Shown: piece by piece, positions 36,387 through 49,149 of the stretch
Layout: each line of letters begins with the position of its first letter
Numbering within the stretch: the first letter of the stretch is position 1
Assembly: GCF_964340395.1 (NCBI RefSeq)
Contig: NC_135552.1
Span: 22,813,681 to 22,877,680, forward strand
Direction: 5' to 3'
Source of the DNA: Glandiceps talaboti
Taxonomy: Eukaryota; Hemichordata; Enteropneusta; Spengelidae
Length of the DNA: 64,000 nt
Translations under genes and position numbers: made by a program
Notes under the pieces: generated by a model
What the model was told of the DNA's origin: nothing
Seen by the model: the letters and a program-made list of their open reading frames with translations, nothing else
Databases searched by the model: none

Positions 36387-36604
36387 TTGTGTGTGTGTTT
36401 AGATAGGTAGGTATATCGATCGATCGGTATGTAGGCAGATATGTAGGAAGGTAGGCATGTAAGTCCAGGTAGGTAGGTAGGGTGGACGTAGGTACTTAGT
36501 TGAATGTGTATATTCAACAAATGTGTATCCAGGAAAGGTTAAGCAGCAATGCTTGGATGTAAAAAAGATAACAGGTACTCAACAATACGAAATAGAAAAC
36601 TACT

Positions 36605-36610
36605 TTTATT
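36605..36610 (-). terminator. Candidate polyadenylation signal for the secreted peptide gene
   Basis: TTTATT on the plus strand is AATAAA on the minus strand, about 380 bases after the stop codon of the peptide precursor. Confidence 0.4.
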
Positions 36611-36989
36611 GATACAATTGCACGAGTAAGGAAGGGATATCTTATATGCAAATAACTACAGAAATAAGATGCAGGTTATACATATAAAGAGGAAAAAATA
36701 TAACTACTCCATCTTTAAATAACTTTTGAGCAGGCTCGAATATTTATCTATTGGAGTTCATTAATTGCAAAAGATATGTTGTCAAATACGGTAATATTTT
36801 TCATTGAATACACAGAACAACCAATGGAGTACAGACAGTGTGTAAACATTAAAAATATATGTTTAAATTAGTTTTTTCCAAAGTTCAACTTGTCCAGTCA
36901 TTCGCCATCATCGCGGATTTGGTGCAAATGTAGGGTTGTATGGTATAACATGCTACTACTGCGTGGTCTATGAAGCTAGATAGTGATAT

Positions 36990-37343
36990 TTAAGGTTGGA
37001 AATTTTCGACGTCCCTTTTTTGGAGTCGTTCTTCAGAGGCGGCTGCTGAATTAGAGACATCCTCTTCCAGTTCCCTCTTCATGCGGATACGTAGACATTT
37101 AAACATACAGCATGTTGGGCAGGAGGGGTTACAGCATCCACAGCCTGGGCTAACCTTGTAGCATTTTTTTCTTCCTCCTCCTCCGCCTCCTCTGTTTTGT
37201 CTCATCGGATTATTGTCCCGTTTGTAGAAAGATCCATCAGTTAAAACGTCGTCTTCGTACAGGTCACTGCACTGGTACAGGTCAACACAGACGATGAGTA
37301 GTATCGCTGTCGCCAACAGAATATGAAGACTGCCACAATTCAT
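36990..37343 (-). CDS. Secreted cysteine-rich peptide precursor, function unknown
   Basis: The 117-residue frame begins MNCGSLHILLATAILLIVCV, a clear signal peptide. Then come an acidic linker (DLYEDD), KR at 41-42, a Gly-rich stretch (six Gly at 52-57) with RKK, and an eight-cysteine core (C61, 68, 70, 71, 75, 78, 79, 83; spacing C-x6-C-x-CC-x3-C-x2-CC-x3-C). KR follows at 89-90, then an acidic tail, KR at 109-110 and DVENFQP. This is the layout of a processed peptide hormone or antimicrobial-type precursor; I do not recognise the cysteine pattern as a named family. I chose the second in-frame ATG because a polypyrimidine tract ending in CAG sits three bases upstream, implying an intron and an upstream 5' UTR exon that I could not locate. 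No neighbour clarifies its role. Confidence 0.65.
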   Translation of the reverse strand: MNCGSLHILLATAILLIVCVDLYQCSDLYEDDVLTDGSFYKRDNNPMRQNRGGGGGGRKKCYKVSPGCGCCNPSCPTCCMFKCLRIRMKRELEEDVSNSAAASEERLQKRDVENFQP

Positions 37344-37969
37344 GATCTGTTTCACGAGAAGAAAAAAAAATCATATTTTAGCCGCAATATGGATTGATCA
37401 TTTGGTGTAGTATTGGTATAGGTTTCTATACTTCATTTCATAATATTTGTGAAGTAAACAATGAGCATTCTTACACCAGCAACAATGGTAAGTGAATTCA
37501 TTGCAAATGGCAATGGCAAATGAATTGAATGCAAACGATATGCAAATTTGACCAACACGATTCATCATCTTGGTAGATTAAAAGAAAGACACAGCTTAAT
37601 GAAGCTTATACAGCCCAAGACGTGCAACTTTAAAATAAATATAGATATACCTCCTCAAACGGAAGTGGACGGAGATTAGGTTTTCATCCCCCACTAGGCT
37701 GTTTGTTAGTTACTAGTATAAAACACACGAATTTAGATGACATTTTGTGGAAAGATTCCCTATGAAACAAGGGGAATCCATTAATGCATTGATGAGATGC
37801 CATTCCGGATCTCAATTTTAGTGAAGCCGTGGTAAAATGAAAAGTCCAAAATTTAATCACTCATGATTTCATATAGGCATTTTCAAGCATTGGTCATAGG
37901 GTTTAATCAAATCACATTTTCGAATTGTTCCGTTCTCCCTGTTTAATAATCTTTTTACTTTATATGGGC
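37344..37969. other. Likely upstream intron of the peptide gene; no coding sequence seen
   Basis: It begins, on the minus strand, with the CAG acceptor and a T/C-rich tract. The remainder is AT-rich with no reading frame of note. The 5' UTR exon should lie further right but was not identified. Confidence 0.4.
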
Positions 37970-40060
37970 CTAAATAGCATTTCCAATTTCCACCCTAGTA
38001 GTCAAGCCAGCAAACGGACATAAAACGAGCATCAGAGGAAGAGCGGAGTTTTCTTTCTGAAGAATATCGATGAAGAATGTCAGTTGAGGTACCCACAACT
38101 GTATTGAGGCAGATAGATGAAACCTTGTAGTGAATGCGAGAACTAATAGGTAACCAATGAAGTTGTTGCAAGAATGGTTGGACATAGTCATTCATTTTAG
38201 CATTGTAGACAAGACGCACGGCACCATTCTGAACTCTTTGCATCCTATTCATATGGTGCTTAGGACAAACAGAAATGAGACAGTTACAATAATCTATAGC
38301 GAGATAGAACAAATGCAGAGACAAGGGTTTGAGTAGTTGTGGAGAGAGGAAGTGAGGAATAGATCTGATCTGCTTGAATTGATTGTATGCAGCTAGGTTG
38401 CAGAATATCTACACATGCTCAGACATATTCAAATTTGCGAATCCAAGGTTTTTGACATTAGAGGTGAAAACAGACTTTCCAACACGCATAGAAGGAGGAG
38501 GAGGTGATTTAGCAGAAAGCCAGGGTGATGATATAATCTGTTTTTAATATCATTTAGCTGGAGTGTTTTAGATGTCGTGCACTTCTTGATGTAAGTAACA
38601 CAGTTGTGCATAATATCGATAACTGGATTAACGATCTTAGCTTCCTTTTATAAAAAGCATGGTGATTTAATGAGTGCTTTCTGACAAGGTTCAACAGACG
38701 GTCAGTGTATTAAACAGATAGAACAGGACCAATCACTGAGCCTTGGGGACACCAAAAGAGAGAGATGAAGAAGTAGATCGCATGTCATTAACAGTTACTG
38801 TTTGAGGTCTGGCCGAGAGGTAAGCTTGAAACCAGGATAGAGCAGATTCAGAGATTCAAAAAATGTGTTCAGGATGATGAAGAAGGGTATCGTAATCCAA
38901 TGCTGCTGATAAGTCCAAGAGGGTGAGAATGTTAATTTTGCTCGAGTCCAAGGAAGTCAGAATGTCATATACTGTTTTCAGGAGTGCAGTTCCAGTACTT
39001 TGATGTTGTGTGCAAGCAGACGGAAGAGGGTTCAAGAGATTGTGTGAAGTGAGGTGATAGTTTCATTGTGATATAATTATTCTTTCAAGTGCTTTAGACA
39101 GACAGGTTAGAGACAGGACGATAGTTATTCAGTCGATTTCGGTCAAGAGATGTTTTTTCAGGAGTGGTTGAACGAGAGCAGTTTTGAAGATACAGGGGAA
39201 TGCGCCAAATGAAGAAAGGGAGTGATTGATAACGTTTGTGATATATGGTAACAAGATGTCTAAATATTCTATTAACAAATCGATTGGCATGGCGTCAAGA
39301 TCGAATGTTTTTGCAGCAGAACTTAGAGTAGCATTCTTTACAATTGCAATCTCATCATCAACAGGTTTAACATTACTGAGAGGCTTTAGTGCACAAAGGT
39401 TGAGAGACGTTTTGACAGTCAAGATTGACCCTAGTGGATATAAATCTTTCATCAAAGAAATCCAGAAAATTTAGTGGCAGTTCAAAATGGCAGTTCAGGG
39501 AGTAATTTGGGTGTGGAGGGGGAGACTGTTTGCATCCAAGTAAGCTATGTGTGATGCTGAACAATGTTTAGATGTACGTAATTGGTTTTCGCTGAATGAA
39601 CAAGTTTTGTAACGGTTTTCTTTGCCTGGTTATAGATCTGTTTGTGATTTACTAGTCCAGTTTTCAATCACTGTCTCCCTGCACGCCAACGCTGTTGTTT
39701 TGCTGCTTTGAATTCGTCCCGAACAGCGCTAAACCTAGAGGCACTACTTTGAGCAACTTTATGTCGTGTCGCTGAAGCATGTTTGTCCAAGACAGTTCGG
39801 AGATAGAGGCGAAGGTCTTGTGCTGTTGGTACATTTATAACTGCGAGGCAGTTGTGATGGTCTTCCTTCATAGCGGCATGGTCTATGTCACGAACGTTAC
39901 GTGCCATCACGAATACGTCTGTTGGACGTGGTACTGTAACATTCAGATGGCTGATGATGCAAAGATGATAAGTTGCAATAGCACTAGAGACATCTGTGGA
40001 TAGTACTTAGTTGCTGTCTGATCTATGTAGCAAGCAGTCCAGAATGGGACCTTTATCATG
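37970..40060 (-). mobile_element. Degenerate CR1/L2-like retrotransposon ORF2, minus strand
   Basis: Reading leftward from about 39910, broken fragments follow the CR1/L2 order: FKAAKQQRWRAG (after the endonuclease), NFLDFFDERF, DLDAMPIDLLIEYLDILLPY then ITNVINHSLSSFGAFPCIFK and ALVQPLLKKHLL, INILTLLDLSAALD (palm A), CPQGSVIGPVLS-like sequence (palm B), and the tail RMQRVQNGAVRLVYNAKMND with LQQLHWLPISSRIHYK. Multiple stops make it inactive. The ends are estimated. Confidence 0.83.
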
Positions 40061-41000
40061 AGTGGTTTGGGAGACTGTACCCGTTACACCTTTGTGATAA
40101 CTGCTCTGAGGTCAGACTTGTAAATTTTGACTGTAATAGTATAAACTAACAAATGTATTTCATCAAATTAAAAGGTGACAACAAGTAGAGCGATGTTGTT
40201 AAACGTCCTGCCCGTCAAGAAGTATGGCTCCATAATGTCTGACTTACTGTTCATAACGAGGCAAACAACACGCATTATGTCATGAAACACACCTTTTGAA
40301 CAAAACGTCACTTTCGTTTGTTCCACATTATCATCGACGTTTCGATGAAGCATAATGTTCGTCCCATGGGTTACCTTTTCAAAATATTTTTTAATGAAAA
40401 ATAGATTTCTATGCCACTAAACATGTCGTCTAATCTGATAGAAACCATTATAACTGACAAAGTCCAATATCATTCCATATTAATAAGTGGACTTGCCATT
40501 CACTTCATAATTCACAATATATATCCTTTATCCTGTTGTACGTCAAAGTTGTTCATCATATTTCCTAGAAAGAAATGGTACTTAACAAATAACACATTCA
40601 CTCTAACGTTGAGGAAATCAACTGTCGCATCATATTTATTATTTTGTTTTGTATTAATTTTTGATTATTATTTTGTTTTGAATTTTAAAAAGGTTTGTTT
40701 CACAGGCATTGTATTTTACTTGCAATATCGCACGATGTAACCATTTTACAGGCAATTTATTTTATTTATACCCCGTGACGTAATCTTGACGTCAAAAATT
40801 GAGTACTTGCGTTGAAGAAATTTCCTCTATTACAAAGACGTCATAACAGTTTTTCAAGATAGGTAATACTTCATTTTAATAATCTCATTCTAAATTTGGG
40901 TATGATACGGGAAACCAAGTATGGAATATGATACATTGACTAGAATGTGTCATTATCATAATATGTCATTGAACCTAATGGGATGTTCGATGATACAGAA

Positions 41001-41153
41001 ATGTATGTATGTATGTATGTATGTATGTATGTATGTATGTATGTATGTATGTATGTATGTATGTGTGTGTGTGTGTGTATGTGCGTGCGTGCGTGCGTGC
41101 GTATGTATGTATGTATGTATGTATGTATGTATGTATGTATGTATGTGTGTATG
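41001..41153. repeat. (ATGT)n-(GT)n-(GCGT)n-(ATGT)n microsatellite
   Basis: Two ATGT tracts flank GT and GCGT repeats. Confidence 0.96.
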
Positions 41154-41448
41154 AGTATGTCTGTCTCTCAGTATGTCTCGGTCTGTGTGTGTATGATCGA
41201 CTGAATGCAAGTTTTCTGTAAGATGCTGAAGGGGACTGATACATGATAAAGCAATGATCTGTGAATTGAGTTCCTTTAATGAATTAGAATATACTATTAC
41301 TAGATGCTTAAGGAGCGCTTCAAACGCAACATTCTCAAATAAAAACAAATGACACAGAACGATATTATTTGTACCAGACTAGTACATACACACTGCATAA
41401 GCTAGTTAATCCATGGTTTAAGAAACTGTTGACACGTAGGAAAGAACT

Positions 41449-41673
41449 GCATGCATGCATGCATGCATCCGTCCATCCATGCATCTACACACACACACAC
41501 ACACACACGCTATCTCTCGCTCTCTATGATTTGTAGTGTTTGATTTTGTGTTGATGTAACTACTCCCTCCCACTGACGCACGCACGCATCTACCTACCTA
41601 CAGACCAATAGACGTACATACATACATACATACATACATACATACATACATACATACATACATACATACATAC
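41449..41673. repeat. (GCAT)n, (CA)n, (CTAC)n and (CATA)n microsatellite cluster
   Basis: Short GCAT and CA tracts at about 41449-41510, ACGC/CTAC near 41575-41600 and a long CATA run at 41620-41673. Confidence 0.93.
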
Positions 41674-43479
41674 AAGGAAAGAATAAAGTAAGTCTTGTTT
41701 GCGACAAATAACTAATTGCTATTCCTTTTACAGCAACGTAATGCTGTGCTAAAGCATGGTGATAACTGCTGAACAGTAGCGTATGCTGATATAAATTTGA
41801 GTCTAAAAATCATGGTAAACGTCTATCATTGCTAACATACAGAATACACAATTCTAGAAAGTCTCTCATCTGGTAAACCAAATTCTTTTTTAGTACTTAC
41901 CCGTCAGGTTTTTACGTTAATCGTTAAAATAACAATGCCAGCCTAATGCTTCAAGAGTTGTGTCAAGTCTTTGCCTGAAGTTGAGTAAACACCTTGTTCC
42001 TATGTAACCCTTCCAAATACAAATCATAGCGATTTCTCACTAGCTGTGGTTCAAGACGACATACATGTGTACACTAACCGACTATACACATTGTCACTGT
42101 CTATTATGCATTACTTGACACTGTGATCTTCGAAATTTAACAGATATTGTAATTACTTTGATATTGGAGGTGTTGCTAGACACATTATCTCACTTCATGC
42201 TGCCTTTGGCGGAGATGAAACAGCGTTCTCTTGACCGTTAAAAGGATTGAAAAGCGTTGCAAAATCAGGGTAAAAAGAGATAACCACGTATTCGATGTTC
42301 ACTCTATAGAAAGTTGCTAATGGGCGATTCATTTATTCAGTGTTATTTTTCACTTCTACTCCAAACCATCTCTTTAACACAGTTCTAAAAGTGCAGCAAT
42401 CATTCAAAATATGTTTTAAAAAGTATAACTCCAGCTGTTATCCAACAGTTGGAATATATCTAAATGCATAAATATTCATTACTGAACAGCAACATTAGAA
42501 AAAAATGCTATCATACGAAACTTTTGTATACGTACATTACCTTAAGATAACTGTGGCTGGAAGAGACACGCAACTGGAGTTAGACTTGCAACGAGCAAAC
42601 ACACTCAGAGGCACTATGAAGCGACTGTACTGGGCGTCTATCTATTTCTGTGCTTGAGGTAATCCTTACCCGGATGTCCCTATGTAGGTGATGACGTTTG
42701 AAAAAAGACCTCGACATTGCGCAAGCGTTGTAGGTGACTAAATGGACCACAGGAGATGAACAGGAAGACGTTTAAATGACATTTAGTTTTCCCTAATCAT
42801 AATTACCTTATATTTATAAGTAAACGTCTTGTTTGTCAAATACCTATTTTTCAACTTTAATGAACAGATACCATATAAGTGTTCTACGTACATGTAAAAA
42901 AATGAGCATGTCATCGAACTATTCAAAGGGTTTCTCTGTCCCAACAACAGATTGACAATCACTAATGATATATATTCGAAATCTAAATTGATTGAATCTG
43001 GTTTTTACAGGTACAATGCACATCATGAAAATCACAACGACATAAGAAGGAATGTACTATAGCAGTGTGACGTAGGCGATGACTTTCCCCCGTTTCTAAC
43101 TTTGCGGGGATCAGATTATGACTTATGTAATATGCACAGGCTTTAATTAAGTGCCCAAGGAATCTTTTTGGTCATTAGAAAGATAGACCTGTTTCTTAGT
43201 ATTTAGTTTACACATGTTGCTTCTTAAAGTCTGGTAGTACTGCTTTGAGCTGAGTTTTATCCTATAATGGGAAAAAACGTCCAAGGACACGCAAGATATT
43301 AAATGCTTCTGGCATCATCAATCAAATGTCTCAAGGCAATATATAACACTACATATATTTTGTTTGTACTGTTTATTACGACTTAAATGTTTATTCGATT
43401 TTGTTAGCCAGGTGTATCCGGGTTTGACAAAAGCAGACATTTTCACGTCTGTACTGTGGTGACAAATGTATTACAAATG

Positions 43480-44560
43480 AAGAAATTGTAGCAAGTACTA
43501 AGAATATCAAGAATAATAAATCAGCTGGCTCAGATCAGCCTGTGGGAGTATTTTTGGAAGCCGCAGAGGGGTACGTTGCCACTTTTGAAATCAATATTCT
43601 TAGATATTTGACTCGGGCATTTTTCCAGGTGGATGGGCAAAGGAATTATTTTTTTAATACATAAAAAGAAAACCCACATATCCTGGAAAACTACAGGGCA
43701 ATCACTCTACTCTGCATTTTCACTAAGACATCTACAGGTAATTTGAACAAAAGGCTTTACAGAGCATAGTAATGATATTCCACAAGAGCAAGGAGGTGTT
43801 CGTAAGAATTATTGCACAAGGGATAACATATTCTTTCAAGTGCTCTAATACAAAAGCATTGTAAGTGGGAGGCATCCACCATTCTACTATTTATCAGTTA
43901 ACTTTCAAAACATAAAATTATAATAATATTATTTCAGTGTCTATGTTGGAGTGAGACAAGGATGTATGCACAGTCCACTTTTATTTAGTAGTGAAGTTAA
44001 AAAATGCATCTCAACATCAGCATATCTCCGAGTCTCAGGAATTCAAATTGATGACTTCTGTGATCTTTTTCTACTAATGTGGTATTCATATTTTTTGCCG
44101 ATGATATTGTTCTATTTTTAAATATTGTGTATGGCTTACAAAGATTTATCAACATTTTGAAACGTTATTGATTGACAGAAAAACTGAAAGTTAAGTTAAG
44201 TTAGAGAAAACAAAAATAGTTGTGAGGAGGTACTTTAGCAAAAGTAAAAGTGTTTCTACAGTGGTACTAATATTACTTGTGTAAGTTCCAATAAATACCT
44301 CGGAATGTTCTTTCCACAGGGAAGGATGGGGCCGGGGAAAGGCAGTTGGCACTTTCGCTCAACAAGCAAAACAAACACATGTTGATTTTACGAAAGTTTA
44401 GCATAAAACGTAGACACCTTCCATTACCTCTATACTTTAAACTTTTGACTCCGTGGACAAACAGCTCCAGTAATGCCATTTTTAGCGATTGCGGAAAACT
44501 GCAATACTTCATTTTAAATGTCACTAATGAACAATGGATGAAATTATGCTCTTTCATTTT
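43480..44560 (+). mobile_element. Degenerate non-LTR retrotransposon reverse transcriptase (RTE-like)
   Basis: Scattered over three frames with stops: KSAGSDQPVGVFLE (the KSxGxD entry motif), GWAKELFF, a PENYRAITLL-like stretch after CCTGGAAAACTACAGGGCAA, a VGVRQGCM-like segment near 43950, FADDIVLFL (palm C, around 44100), and LEKTKIVV with NTSECSFHREGWG. The order from KSxGxD through PENYR, RQGC and FADD is that of RTE/craniate-type elements. Heavily mutated. Confidence 0.75.
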
Positions 44561-44682
44561 TCTGCCGATTGGGTATGGGCAGCCCTTTCAAGATTAATAA
44601 TACAAGTTACCATTTCTAGTGGTAATATAAAGATCTGATACTTATGATATTACAAACCTAAATTACAAGACTATATATAATT

Positions 44683-44775
44683 CAATGAATGAATGAATGA
44701 ATGAATGAATGTATGGATGGATGAATGAATGAATGGTTGGTTGGTTGGTTGGTTGGTTGGTTGGCTGGTTGGTTG
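44683..44775. repeat. (AATG)n and (GGTT)n microsatellite
   Basis: AATG units followed by GGTT units. Confidence 0.94.
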
Positions 44776-44858
44776 GCACGGGACAGCAAGTGTCGATTCA
44801 TGATTGCTACTGACAGTGAACTCAAATATTGACATCTAAGTATTTTAGGATTAAAACA

Positions 44859-45098
44859 AGAATTCATGATCACATTAGAAAGGGGCATGTCAGGAAAGGA
44901 CTTGACTCTAAACTTAGAACTATTCTACAATGTTTTCCTTCAAGGTTTGTAATACACATTGATGCATAGACCCCGGAGTCAGATTCTTAGCTGCCACATT
45001 ATTCAAAGACAACTATTCATGATCACATTAGAAAAGGGCGATATCAGGAAAGGATTTGACTCTAAACTTATAACTATTCTACATGTTTTCCTTCAAAC
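44859..45098. repeat. Two-copy tandem duplication, about 145-bp period
   Basis: Segments 44859-44945 and 45008-45098 share TTCATGATCACATTAGAAA, CAGGAAAGGA and TTGACTCTAAACTTA, then CTATTCTACA and TTTTCCTTCAA, with about ten differences. No function is visible. Confidence 0.8.
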
Positions 45099-45685
45099 AA
45101 ACATAGTAACAAAATATCAACAACAACAACAACAACACACACACACCTTTTAGTGAAAGCAATACAATATTTAATTGTCTGGAACACATACATTATCGCT
45201 CGTTTTAACACTCATGGTTCAGCGATGGTAACTGAATCATTTATCAAGTTGCGGTGATATTTATTCCAGGAGTTTAACTATTTAAAGAAGCGGTGATTAT
45301 ATATCATTTCATTTCTGTGGTCGGTTTTGGTTCACGAGACAGGTGACGTTCTGAAATACGAAATTTGATCCTCATCTATTACATGCATATGTCTCATAAT
45401 TAAAGAAAATATATTCGTCATCATTTTTATCTGATTAATACGCAAGCTATTACAAAACACTCCTCCACACGCTTGTTCTTTCGTCATCGCAGGTCGACTT
45501 TGATCCAAACTTCCATTTGAAATATCGTGTTGTTTACTAGTCAGAAATATTGAAGTGATTACTTCCGCAAGAGTATTGCGTCAAACGGGATGTGACGTGT
45601 TTTTCCGTGTGGGTGGGGTATTTTTTTTATTAACCTCAATCATTAGCATTTAGGTATTAGTCATGCTTTGGCTATGATTATTTAA
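45099..45685. other. Spacer without recognised features
   Basis: A short (CAA)n/(CA)n run near 45118-45147; otherwise plain AT-rich sequence. Confidence 0.5.
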
Positions 45686-45826
45686 ACAATAATGTACGCC
45701 CTCCCAGCCCATAATGGACGAAAGCAAACTTTGAACGACATAATGGGCGAGGCGACAGCCGAGCCCATTATGGAGTGCAAAGTTTGCTTGAGTCCATTAT
45801 GGACTGGGAGGGCGTACATTATTGTT
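45686..45826. repeat. Near-perfect nested hairpin, about 48-bp arms
   Basis: The left arm (ACAATAATGTACGCCCTCCC, CCATAATGGAC, AAGCAAACTTTG) is the reverse complement of the right arm at about 45778-45826. Inside it a second stem pairs CATAATGGGC with GCCCATTATG around a GC-rich loop. GC content is well above the surroundings. Confidence 0.85.
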
Positions 45827-46228
45827 ATTATTTTATAGTTTTGCCAATTCCAGTGAATTTGTAGACCGAGAAACGCAAAACAACGAATAATATACACAGC
45901 GCTGAACATCGTCTGTCATGTTCGGCCAGGAAGCTGAATACTAATCATAGCGACACACGTACGTACACATATACACTTCAATGAACTGCTGTGAATACAA
46001 ATTTGTTTCATTTTAATTTCAATCTTTTTTAAAAAAAATTCTTATGGTGTTTACCCCACAATTTCCCTGTTCTTAAATACCCACACCTTTATTGCCTTAC
46101 GGACATGAGCTTGTATTGTTATGCTCGTTCCGTGGCCGCGATGCCCAATAACGGAGTACATTATCAGTAATAATGTACAACGATGACGTCACAAAATTCA
46201 CTGGAATTGGTAATGCTATAATATAATA
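45825..46228. mobile_element. MITE-like element with about 38-bp terminal inverted repeats
   Basis: Left terminus 45825-45862 (TTATTATTTTATAG, CCAATTCCAGTGAATTTGT) pairs with right terminus 46191-46228 (ACAAAATTCACTGGAATTGG, CTATAATATAATA). Internally GTACATTAT and ATAATGTAC (46156-46178) form a small hairpin that echoes the adjacent larger hairpin. No coding capacity. Confidence 0.65.
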
Positions 46229-46273
46229 CCAAATACAGCACATTTCAATGACTGTCTGATATTTACTAACTAA

Positions 46274-46391
46274 CTGAATGAATGAATGAATGAATGAATG
46301 AATGAATGAATGAATGAATGCATGCATGCATGCATGCATGCATGCATGCATGAATGAATGAATGAATGAATGAATGAATGAATTAATTAAT
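46274..46391. repeat. (AATG)n and (CATG)n microsatellite
   Basis: AATG run, a CATG run at about 46319-46351, then AATG again. Confidence 0.95.
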
Positions 46392-46645
46392 GGATGGATG
46401 GTTGGATGATTGAACAAACGAATGAAAAACGAACGAACAAACGAATGCATTAATAAATTTCACCTGATAAGACACAGCAACATTTCCAAAGAAATTCAAA
46501 TAAATATGATTAAAAATATATATGAAAGGAATACAAAAAAAAGGCCTGGTTATTATCTTTTGAGGACTATGGAAATAGTTCTCCTGAACTGGTCTTGTCC
46601 ATGGCCTATATAATTTTCTACATTTTTTACATTTTACCCAATGCG

Positions 46646-46665
46646 CGCGTGTGTGTGTGTGTGTG

Positions 46666-46702
<37 letters not shown>

Positions 46703-46735
46703 GTGTGTGCGTGCGTGCGCGCGCGCGTGCTTGCT
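46646..46735. repeat. (GT)n/(GC)n microsatellite
   Basis: GT dinucleotides with GTGCTGT interruptions and a GCGCGC stretch. Confidence 0.94.
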
Positions 46736-49073
46736 TGCGTGTATGTGTGTGGATGCGTAGGTGGGTGTGTGTGTTCACGATATCTCAAAACCCTACTTCA
46801 TCGATTCCATTGAAACTTGTTACACATCTTCCATATGATTAAAGTTTGATACATATCCAATGAAAACTAACTGTTTATTTGCATAAATGATGGTTTCTAG
46901 TAATTAGGCACATGTCCTATAAAGTTTGTTGATCTAGGTTGTAGCTTTAATGAGTAATTTGAATGATTAATGATTTTCAGTAATTAAACTATATCTGAAG
47001 AATGCACTCTTCAAATTCTGCAACATTTGGTACATACACTATAATACGCACAGACTGATTCAGATTTGATTATGTGAAGAGACTCTTCAATTTTATCAAA
47101 AGGGCTCACCATCATATTGTAACATCGTAATTATGGTTCAGTAATCATCATAAAAGAATGGTTGAATACATTGACTAGCTAAGAGTGGCTGACACTCATT
47201 GCTATTTCCGTTGCTTAGTCGAGAAGAGTACGGGGGTTGGGGGAAGGGGGTACTAACGGCCAATTTTTTCCTTCCGATTTACACATCACAATGATCTTAA
47301 GAATTGATAAACACAGTAAAAAGTAAAGAGAGAGTAAAAATGAAACATGATAAACGACAAACTTGCCTTTTAGTAAAAGGAGTAGTAACGTGGTGACCAA
47401 GGTTTACCATAGAGGACAGGCTTTATTTGATCATCACAACATTCCCTTACAACCCGGGCTTACAACATGTGAGTAAAGCGTTCTACCAGGAGAGGGGGGG
47501 GGGGGGTACTCCTGCCCATTGTTATATACGTATATATACCGCCATTTGGTATAGAACGTGTACTGTCTTATTTAGAGCTGAAGAGTCCAATATGTCAGCA
47601 CATACAAAGATTTTACCCTGTGGGCGTTATCAGCAAATACAGCAAACATCAATGTGTGTGCACTGTTTTAACGTATTTTGTCCTTAAATAAATGATTTAC
47701 CTCTATATTCGATTCATGGTTTATGATTAATCAATAATTAATACTATGCAAGCAGTAACAGTTAATAACCGTTATTCTTTTCCTAGAAGACTATAATGTG
47801 TTATATATACGGTGCACTCGAGGGTAACCGTACCTCCATTACCTTCACAGTGTAGTTCTCACCTAATTAACACCATGACACACACTCATATTTTTGAATT
47901 AATCCCCCTTTCGAAATATCATCAATCATTTAGCACGATAAAAAGATATCTACGTTTTACATGAAAATATTGAACTCTACTACATAATTTATGGGTACTT
48001 TAGATATTGATAAAAGGAGAGTGGGTGAAGATAAGTTACTACATATAAGGTGATTGAACTTCCCTCTGCATAGTTCAGGTCTACTACTGATCTCTAAAGG
48101 ACTATGGACGAAGTAGGTTATTATCTATTGAACATACATGCATTTGTATTAGAGTAATCGTCATAGCTTTCCCCGCTCAATTATACATGTGAATTTCAAT
48201 AAACCATAGTTTAAATTTCAAGTTGATAATAAAAAGTCAAGTTTTTGTTCATTACATTCAAAAGTTATTTTTTTTTTAAACTTGTATTCAATGGAATTAA
48301 AAACAATTTTAAGACAATTAATATTTTTTGATAATGCATTTTGGTATTGAGTATGAGACTGGTTGACTGATTAATACTTTTTTGAAACTTAATAATGGAT
48401 TTAGCAAGTCATATTGTCAATTACAGTTTGTGCATGACCAGAATCAAGAGTTATTTGTACATATTTATTCGTCTGACAGTGTGAAATATTCGTGACGGTG
48501 ATTTCCGATGCGAGTCTCAAACAAAAAAGCGGGTCTCATCATAGGGTAAAGGACAAATAATCAATTTTGTTCTCGCGATTTTCCGGATTTCTAATATTAT
48601 TTTCTGTATATTTCAAATAAAGTTTTAAATAATGTTTCCTCTCACTGTACGTTTTTTCTTTCTTTTTCCTACCTCAGTGATATCACTGTCTTATCTGAGT
48701 TTATCAGCTTTGCATTAATTAGTAGCTTACTAGAACAAACTCACTATTTGCCCAAATTAATGCATTATGCCGTGAGTGTAAACATCCACTGATCCGACTG
48801 TGTTATACCCTATCAGTTTATTAAAAAGGCTTCTATGTTATTGGTGAAATATCATACGTTGATTTTATTACGTTATTGGTACATGTTTACTACATTATCA
48901 GGTTGATACATTATCGCTTGGATACTACGCTATCAGTTGTAAGAAGCCTTATTTGTAATGAATGTATTAGAATTAAAACAGAACTGCATCGCACTATAGG
49001 GCTAGAGTGTGTCCACAACTTTTGCTCCGTGGGAGGGCGCTAATAATTCTGAAATGAGAGTCTTTCGGTATTA
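46736..49073. other. AT-rich region, no gene recognised
   Basis: A poly-G run near 47495; otherwise plain AT-rich sequence. The frame at 47427-47687 has no recognisable motif. Confidence 0.5.
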
Positions 49074-49077
49074 TCGA

Positions 49078-49148
<71 letters not shown>

Positions 49149-49149
49149 G
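49074..49149. repeat. (CTGT)n microsatellite
   Basis: About 19 uninterrupted CTGT units. Confidence 0.97.

Larger units (their letters stand above)
40061..43479. other. Gene-free region with microsatellites
   Basis: Contains (ATGT)n at 41001-41153, (GCAT)n, (CA)n and (CATA)n at 41449-41673. Frames at 40168, 40411 and 40921 show no recognisable motif. Confidence 0.55.

Noticed and set aside
37970-40060. Host protein-coding gene on the minus strand
   Set aside because: Fragments follow CR1/L2 reverse transcriptase order with many stops; no splice pattern rescues them.
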